Assembly: GCA_026874595.1 (NCBI GenBank)
Contig: CM049315.1
Coordinates: 39,574,164-39,638,163, forward strand
Reading direction: 5' to 3'
DNA: 64,000 nucleotides
Origin: Sipunculus nudus
Taxonomy: Eukaryota > Annelida > Sipuncula > Golfingiida > Sipunculidae
This document shows, one piece after another, positions 62,039-64,000 of the stretch. The translations under genes and the position numbers were made by a program. Below the pieces are notes generated by a model. That model had not been told where the DNA came from, did no database searches, and saw only the letters and a list, made by a program, of their open reading frames with translations. Position 1 is the stretch's first letter, and every line of letters starts with the position of its first letter.

Positions 62039-62446
62039 GGCTGACGCTGAATGACTGGCAAAGACCCCACGTGACCTCCTATAAATAGAAGTTATTTTGT
62101 TGAAAGCATTTCCGGTGGGTATTAATTTTTTCAAAGCATTTCCGGTAGACATCTATAATTTATTTGATACTTCCGGTTTCGAAACTATAAAAGTCGGGGG
62201 GGCTTTTTAAGTCTGGCATACGCCTCCCATGCCGCAGAAAAATTCCAGCTGCTCGATTTTGTACGAGAGAACAAGCACAACTACTAACTTGAATCTGCCG
62301 ACTCGCTGAGGTTCCAGAGATTAGGCAAATTGTACAAGTATCGTTCAAAACTTGACTCCTACGATTACTCCGACCCACCACGAGTAATCACATGGTCATC
62401 ACCCGCTTGGTTTGAAGACGAAATACCCCAAGTGCTTGTTGACAGT
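62039..62446. promoter_or_regulatory. Divergent promoter between polymerase and right-end gene
   Basis: Minus-strand TATA (TATTTATA, 62080-62087) for the polymerase and plus-strand TATAAAAG (62186-62193) for the right-end gene. Between them are AAAGCATTTCCGGT at 62103-62116 and again at 62133-62146, exactly 30 nt apart, plus ACTTCCGGT near 62169. These are reverse complements of the ACCGGAA(A/G)T motifs in the 41.2-kb divergent promoter. A CACGTG E-box lies near 62069. Confidence 0.65.
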
Positions 62447-63835
62447 ATGGAGAAAGAAAAACTCACACGTGAAGAATGGCAAAAATTACAAGATCAAGAA
62501 GATGCCGCCAGGTGGATGGAAGAAGGGCAAATGAAACCGAGCCCTCTTGATCATATATTTGAAAACAAGAAACCAGCCTTGGACAACCCGCCTTGCTGTG
62601 AAACCCATCCGTCCACTAACGATGTTCCAAGTGCCACCCCCGGACCAGAGACTGGTAACGTGCAAGAACCGGTAAAAGAACCGGAGCCGATGGTCGTTGA
62701 AGGACCACCACCACCCGCCAAGGAAACTGAAACACCACCACAACCCAAGAAATCTCTACCCGATTTCGAATTGTGGCAAGGGTATGCTGATTACGAGAAA
62801 CACACTGATACAATGACAACCGTGGTCGACGCGCTGAAAAAAGAACAAATTCGTGCTGTCAATGCCATGCTGAAATGCGGTGTACCGAAATCGCGTATTC
62901 TTAGTACGGTCTACCTGGTGAAAACCAATCCCCTGGAAAAAGAGGCTACTGATTTCTTAGAATTCTGTCACAAAGAAAAATGGACTCTGGAAGAAATGAA
63001 TGGGGCCTCCAAGATCTTGCGCCATTTGAACCGCTGTGATGAAACTTCCGTACACAAAGAATGCACCCCGCCTAAAGATATGTTCTGGAGAGCACGTCTA
63101 GAAATTGCCGCATTTCTGGATGAAGGTAAAAATTTTATCCTCATCATGCAACGTGAAGCGCTGGTTGATTTGAAAACGGGTGAGAAAACAACCTCGCATC
63201 AAACCAAAGCGCGATACTTCCTGGCTGAAAATTGGTCAAAACAACACGCCCCGGGTCAGCTGAAAAACGGGTGGAGCGCATTCACAGTCCCGTCATGCAT
63301 TTTCCGATTCCTACTGAGTAACCGCGCCATCGAATTGATCACCTATGCTATCAAATTCAATTTCCTGGAATCAAAGACCCTGCCTGATTCCTGGAATGGT
63401 ATCTACAATCAAAGTGCAGCCATGCGGTATCTGTTCGGCAATGACTGTATCACCGCTGATGTGACTCCCATCTTCCAGATCTTACAGCCCAATGTGGAAT
63501 GTTTCACCTGGAATCTGAATACTACACACGGTGTAGTCCTGTTCAATCATGATGTGTTCTCCGGCCGACACTGCGCACCCGTTCAAGTACAAGAAGTAGC
63601 CTTCTCCGCGCCCAGGTTCTTAGCCATGCTGGTTAATATCGTGGACGACGATGCTGTGCCCGCTAAGATCTTACACGTGCTGATGCCTTCACGCGTTAAA
63701 AATGGAAGCCCTCATCTCGACAACAAAAACCGTCACATGATCCTGTGTTCCTGCAGTTCGCGAATGAGCATCGAACAATCAAAGTTCGCAGAAGAAAAAA
63801 GGGATGACAGTGAATTCCAAACTATTCTTAAATGA
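62447..63835 (+). CDS. Unknown right-end protein with proline-rich N-terminus
   Basis: 462 residues if it starts at the first in-frame ATG, 62447. The same frame is open upstream to 62288 without an ATG and reads protein-like there ('SDPPRVITWSSPAWFEDEIP'), so a short spliced 5' exon or a non-AUG start is possible. Acidic and Pro-rich first 110 residues lead to a globular part with conserved-looking aromatic and Cys/His residues ('NVECFTWNLN', 'HGVVLFNHDVFSGRHC', 'PAKILHVLMPSRVKNG'). I recognise no family. Divergent sharing of the polymerase promoter suggests an early or replication-related gene. Confidence 0.65.
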   Translation: MEKEKLTREEWQKLQDQEDAARWMEEGQMKPSPLDHIFENKKPALDNPPCCETHPSTNDVPSATPGPETGNVQEPVKEPEPMVVEGPPPPAKETETPPQPKKSLPDFELWQGYADYEKHTDTMTTVVDALKKEQIRAVNAMLKCGVPKSRILSTVYLVKTNPLEKEATDFLEFCHKEKWTLEEMNGASKILRHLNRCDETSVHKECTPPKDMFWRARLEIAAFLDEGKNFILIMQREALVDLKTGEKTTSHQTKARYFLAENWSKQHAPGQLKNGWSAFTVPSCIFRFLLSNRAIELITYAIKFNFLESKTLPDSWNGIYNQSAAMRYLFGNDCITADVTPIFQILQPNVECFTWNLNTTHGVVLFNHDVFSGRHCAPVQVQEVAFSAPRFLAMLVNIVDDDAVPAKILHVLMPSRVKNGSPHLDNKNRHMILCSCSSRMSIEQSKFAEEKRDDSEFQTILK

Positions 63836-64000
63836 CTGAACAAACAAGATGATGATGGACTTTGTTGCATTTTACTGTAGTAAGTTTTTTTGCATTGTTA
63901 AGACCAAAAAAAACGTTTTTTTAACTTTTTTTAATCATTTTTAACATATTTTCAGCACAAATGATAAGAAAATACTTTAATTTACATTATTTAGACTAGA
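63836..64000. other. AT-rich right end of window, no terminal repeat seen
   Basis: Poly-T and A-rich sequence without a gene. I find no inverted match to the left edge of the element (about 35690-36130), so the right terminus is either beyond the window or too diverged to see. Confidence 0.5.

Noticed and set aside
1-64000. CRISPR arrays or bacterial operon signals
   Set aside because: No regularly spaced repeat-spacer pattern; the tandem arrays here are contiguous, and the gene-proximal signals are TATA boxes and poly(A) signals, not ribosome binding sites.

Overview
The window reads as metazoan nuclear DNA, most likely from a mollusc and probably a bivalve, carrying a large virus-like DNA element. 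The host assignment rests on AT-rich, gene-poor sequence full of TA microsatellites, tRNA-derived SINE-like pieces, a decayed LINE tail, an in-frame satellite, and a GC-rich-ended repeat ('...ccggggcatatag' / 'gcgggggcattcgtgtcg') of a kind I associate with molluscan genomes. That species-level inference is from memory only.

Positions 1 to about 35.7 kb hold no intact host gene that I can support. They contain a large inverted (foldback) repeat (1-6945) enclosing a repeat with internal units of about 180 bp, two LTR-like direct copies (8.8-9.7 and 10.2-11.0 kb), a 125-bp near-perfect palindrome (12.46 kb), SINE-like tRNA promoters (9.7, 10.0, 16.5 and 31.3 kb), a non-LTR retrotransposon C-terminus (20.7-21.0 kb), and an 11-unit satellite of about 129 bp (28.8-30.2 kb).

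From about 35.7 kb to at least 63.8 kb lies a Polinton/Maverick (adintovirus-like) element, densely coding and with every recognisable frame intact. Most genes are on the minus strand; two are on the plus strand. Hallmarks are protein-primed family B DNA polymerase, A32/FtsK-type packaging ATPase, retroviral-type integrase with a C-terminal chromodomain-like segment, and double-jelly-roll major capsid protein. It looks much larger than the Polintons I know of (usually about 15-20 kb). It carries two tandem major capsid paralogues, three paralogues of a capsid-associated protein family, a protein with tandem PC4-like ssDNA-binding folds, a RING-like zinc-finger protein and several proteins I cannot place. 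No adenain-type maturation protease and no terminal inverted repeats are visible, so the right end may lie beyond the window.

The expression layout is unusually legible. Nearly every gene has a TATA-like box (TATAAAA, TATATAAA or TATTTATA) about 30-45 nt before an ATG, often inside the end of the preceding gene. I used these boxes to move several starts inward from the longest frame. The nonstructural or putative early genes (polymerase, tandem-PC4, RING, and the left-end genes) also share an ACCGGAA(A/G)T ETS-like motif in their promoters, which I did not see in the capsid-gene promoters. A reasonable model is early transcription of replication and host-interaction genes through a host ETS-type factor, and TATA-driven late transcription of the capsid, core and packaging block.
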